The notes beneath the pieces were generated by a model. It was not told the DNA's origin. It ran no database searches and was given only the letters and a program-made list of their open reading frames with translations. A stretch of DNA of 30,699 nt, from positions 1 through 30,699 of the forward strand of contig JADKAF010000003.1 of NCBI GenBank assembly GCA_016719295.1. The letters run 5' to 3'. The translations under genes and the position numbers were made by a program. Shown here piece by piece: positions 29,576 through 30,699 of the stretch; within the stretch, counting starts at the first letter, position 1, and each line of letters starts with the position of its first letter. The DNA is from Planctomycetota bacterium (GTDB taxonomy: Bacteria; Planctomycetota; UBA1135; JADKAF01).

Positions 29576-29925
29576 TGATTAAAACTATAGTAGCGTTCGA
29601 TATAGACGGTACGCTAATAACTAACGCCGACCCCGATAGAGAGCATAGCGTCGTCTCGGAGAAAGAAGTACCGTACGACGAGATTCTAGCTATCCTAAAG
29701 ACGTTTAGCCGGTTTAAGAACGTAAAGATAGTCGTATGGTCCGGAGGCGGTAAGAAGTACGCCGAGACTATCGGTAATCGCCTCGGTCTCGACCCTTACG
29801 TATGGCGTTACGCTAGTAAGCTCGAAGCCCCGAACTTTATTAACCTCGGCTATCCTATCCTCGCTATCGACGATATACAGGAGTGTACTCTCGGAGATAT
29901 TAACCTAATCGTACGGAATAAGTAG
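29575..29925 (+). CDS. HAD-superfamily phosphatase-like protein
   Basis: This 116-residue protein has HAD motifs: FDIDGT with D9/D11 (nucleophile and acid), WSGGG with S56 (motif II), K82 (motif III), and IDD at 98-100 (motif IV). It is a minimal, capless HAD domain. Substrates could be nucleotides or phosphorylated DNA ends. The start overlaps the rusA stop (TAATG), so it is coupled with it, suggesting nucleotide or DNA-end metabolism during phage growth. Confidence 0.85.
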   Translation: MIKTIVAFDIDGTLITNADPDREHSVVSEKEVPYDEILAILKTFSRFKNVKIVVWSGGGKKYAETIGNRLGLDPYVWRYASKLEAPNFINLGYPILAIDDIQECTLGDINLIVRNK

Positions 29926-29930
29926 CGGTT

Positions 29931-30077
29931 ATGGGTGGGATATTTACCTTAGAAAGCCTTACTGTAGGCGACTTATTAGACCTTAAAGGTTGCTATTTAA
30001 TAGATAGCGACCGAGGTCTTTTAAAGAAAGTCCGCTCTACCTATGGACATTTAAGCGTTAACGTGATAGACTCATAG
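29931..30077 (+). CDS. Small hypothetical protein
   Basis: This 48-codon frame begins MGGIFTLESLTVGDLLDLKG and ends HLSVNVIDS. It starts five bases after the preceding stop. The composition is plausible for a small alpha/beta protein, but the ribosome site is poor (AAGTAGCGG). It is followed at once by a 7-bp inverted repeat. Unknown function; moderate to low confidence. Confidence 0.45.
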   Translation: MGGIFTLESLTVGDLLDLKGCYLIDSDRGLLKKVRSTYGHLSVNVIDS

Positions 30078-30104
30078 TAGGTTAAAGAAAAAATAAATAA
30101 CCTA
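30078..30104. repeat. Inverted repeat TAGGTTA..TAACCTA
   Basis: TAGGTTA (30078-30084) and TAACCTA (30098-30104) flank a 13-base A-rich loop directly after a stop codon. It is followed by A-rich rather than T-rich sequence on the plus strand, so it is not a standard terminator; it may be a weak transcript end or protein site. Confidence 0.4.
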
Positions 30105-30120
30105 AGATAAAAATTAACAA

Positions 30121-30246
30121 CTCGAGTATAGAACCTCTCTACCGTAAGGTAGCTCCCTAGTAAGGAGAGAAGCCGAACGCCGACTACTATCGGTACGTAA
30201 GCGGACGAAAAGCCTAATAAAACCGTAGAGAAGTTCTATACTCGAA
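30121..30246 (+). ncRNA. Candidate structured RNA / 5' leader element
   Basis: CGAGTATAGAAC (30123-30134) is perfectly complementary to GTTCTATACTCG (30233-30244). After one mismatch, TCTCTAC (30136-30142) pairs with GTAGAGA (30225-30231), giving a 20-position closing stem with one mismatch around about 82 bases. Inside are a CTACC-GTAA-GGTAG hairpin with a GNRA-type loop that competes with the inner stem, a CTCC..GGAG hairpin and a CCGA..TCGG hairpin. It ends 13 bases before the GGAGACCAG box of the next gene. I recognise no known RNA class. It could be a free RNA, a riboswitch-like leader or a protein site. Confidence 0.6.
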
Positions 30247-30267
30247 AAAGACAAGGAGACCAGCCCG

Positions 30268-30534
30268 ATGTCAAAAGAACAACTAAACGAAAAAGCCGAG
30301 GGAATCGTAAAGAACTTCCTCGCTACTAAGTTCGTATCGAACGTAGTATTAACCGCTAAGACCGTCCGTACGCTCGTTTTAATCGTCGTACCGACCGGAA
30401 TAGCTTATTACCTCGTAACGACGCAGGAAGACCGCCTAGTACTCGGATTAGCCGTAGCTATCGCTATCTTCGGAGCTATTAACTTAGTAAAGACCGCTTA
30501 CCGAGCCGAGATTAAAAGCTCGAAGCGTCGATAA
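30268..30534 (+). CDS. Small membrane protein with two spans
   Basis: This 88-residue protein has a polar helix (SKEQLNEKAEGIVKNFL), two membrane segments (about 35-51, LVLIVVPTGIAYYLV; about 58-75, LGLAVAIAIFGAINLV) and a basic end (SSKRR). AAGGAGACCAGCCCG precedes the ATG, one of the six extended boxes, and a structured RNA lies just upstream. Holin-like size and topology are possible, but the recombination-module location gives no support for lysis. Function unknown. Confidence 0.65.
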   Translation: MSKEQLNEKAEGIVKNFLATKFVSNVVLTAKTVRTLVLIVVPTGIAYYLVTTQEDRLVLGLAVAIAIFGAINLVKTAYRAEIKSSKRR

Positions 30535-30541
30535 TGGTATA
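30531..30541 (+). promoter_or_regulatory. Extended -10 promoter candidate
   Basis: TGG-TATAAT (30533-30541) is a perfect -10 with a TGn extension, 24 bases before an ATG. No good -35 is seen, which extended -10 promoters tolerate. It would drive the exported protein at the right edge. Confidence 0.5.
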
Positions 30542-30565
30542 ATTAGAGAGCTTAATAAGCAACCT

Positions 30566-30699
30566 ATGAAGTATATTATTTATCTAATCGTCGGACTTCT
30601 AGCGGTAACGCTAGTAGCTCCTAACGTAAAGTTCGAGAATACGAAAGCGTCCGAGACTACTCCGATAGCCGAGTCCGAGGTAAAGGCGGATACGGTAAA
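30566..30699 (+). CDS. Exported protein, partial at window edge
   Basis: From the ATG at 30566 the frame stays open to the edge. It reads MKYIIYLIVGLLAVTLVAPN, a signal-type segment, then a Ser/Thr/Glu-rich stretch (KASETTPIAESEVKADTVK). This resembles the N-terminus of the exported protein at 28.8 kb in layout, including an acidic, Thr-rich region after the signal. The catalytic or binding part lies beyond the window. The ribosome site is weak (TAAGC); a promoter candidate is just upstream. Confidence 0.55.
   Translation, partial: MKYIIYLIVGLLAVTLVAPNVKFENTKASETTPIAESEVKADTV

Noticed and set aside
30121..30246. tRNA or tmRNA in the structured region
   Set aside because: No cloverleaf, T-loop consensus or CCA-type acceptor; the closing stem is far longer than 7 bp.
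1..30699. Alternative genetic code (TGA or TAG reassigned)
   Set aside because: All major genes are full length with standard stops; TGA is scarce simply because TG is depleted, and TAG ends several genes cleanly.

Overview
The window is one continuous piece of a tailed (siphovirus-like) bacteriophage genome, with no bacterial housekeeping genes. It has two divergent blocks. Everything from the left edge to about 21.25 kb is read leftward (minus strand). Everything from about 22.28 kb to the right edge is read rightward. A roughly 1 kb gene-poor control region lies between them. Gram-positive-type ribosome binding sites (AGGAG/GGAGA) precede most genes. I cannot name the host: a Firmicute or a Patescibacteria-type host would both fit. 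No integrase, repressor, tRNA, CRISPR array or insertion sequence was seen.

Leftward block, in order of transcription: a 104-aa protein; a ParB-fold protein overlapping a C5-cytosine DNA methyltransferase; a frameshifted class I methyltransferase remnant; three small proteins; terminase small and large subunits; a portal fused to a Mu-F-like minor head domain; a Mu-I-like prohead protease with an internally started scaffold; a DUF2190-like decoration protein; a Mu-gpT-like major capsid protein; an acidic HeH-domain protein; head-tail connector, gpG-like and terminator-like proteins; a tail tube protein; tail assembly chaperones made by a -1 frameshift; a short tape measure protein; a Dit-like protein; a small tail protein; a Tal-like hub; a C1q-like fibre; and a holin-like membrane protein. 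The head genes follow the Mu order, while the tail is of the long non-contractile type (tube, G/GT, tape measure, Dit, Tal, no sheath).

Rightward block: a DUF3846 protein, a run of small unknown proteins ending at a strong terminator (24.5 kb), then a recombination module. That module holds a RecT annealase with a damaged 5' end, a 676-aa fusion of a RecB/Cas4-type PD-(D/E)XK nuclease to an FtsK motor, two KGG-type basic proteins, a RusA resolvase and a HAD hydrolase. A structured RNA candidate and membrane or secreted proteins follow. The nuclease-FtsK fusion beside recT is the most interesting system here. It looks like an ATP-driven end-resection enzyme supplying ssDNA to RecT, a one-polypeptide analogue of HerA-NurA.

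Three phage-wide signals stand out. Three related promoters share TTACAA..TAAGCG. Six genes share an extended ribosome-binding box, GGAGACCAG. TpG/CpA is strongly depleted while CpG is in excess; the fibre and capsid genes follow this rule much less. Three reading frames (methyltransferase remnant, recT 5' end, a 54-aa gene at 25.8 kb) are broken by small indels that are either real decay or consensus errors.
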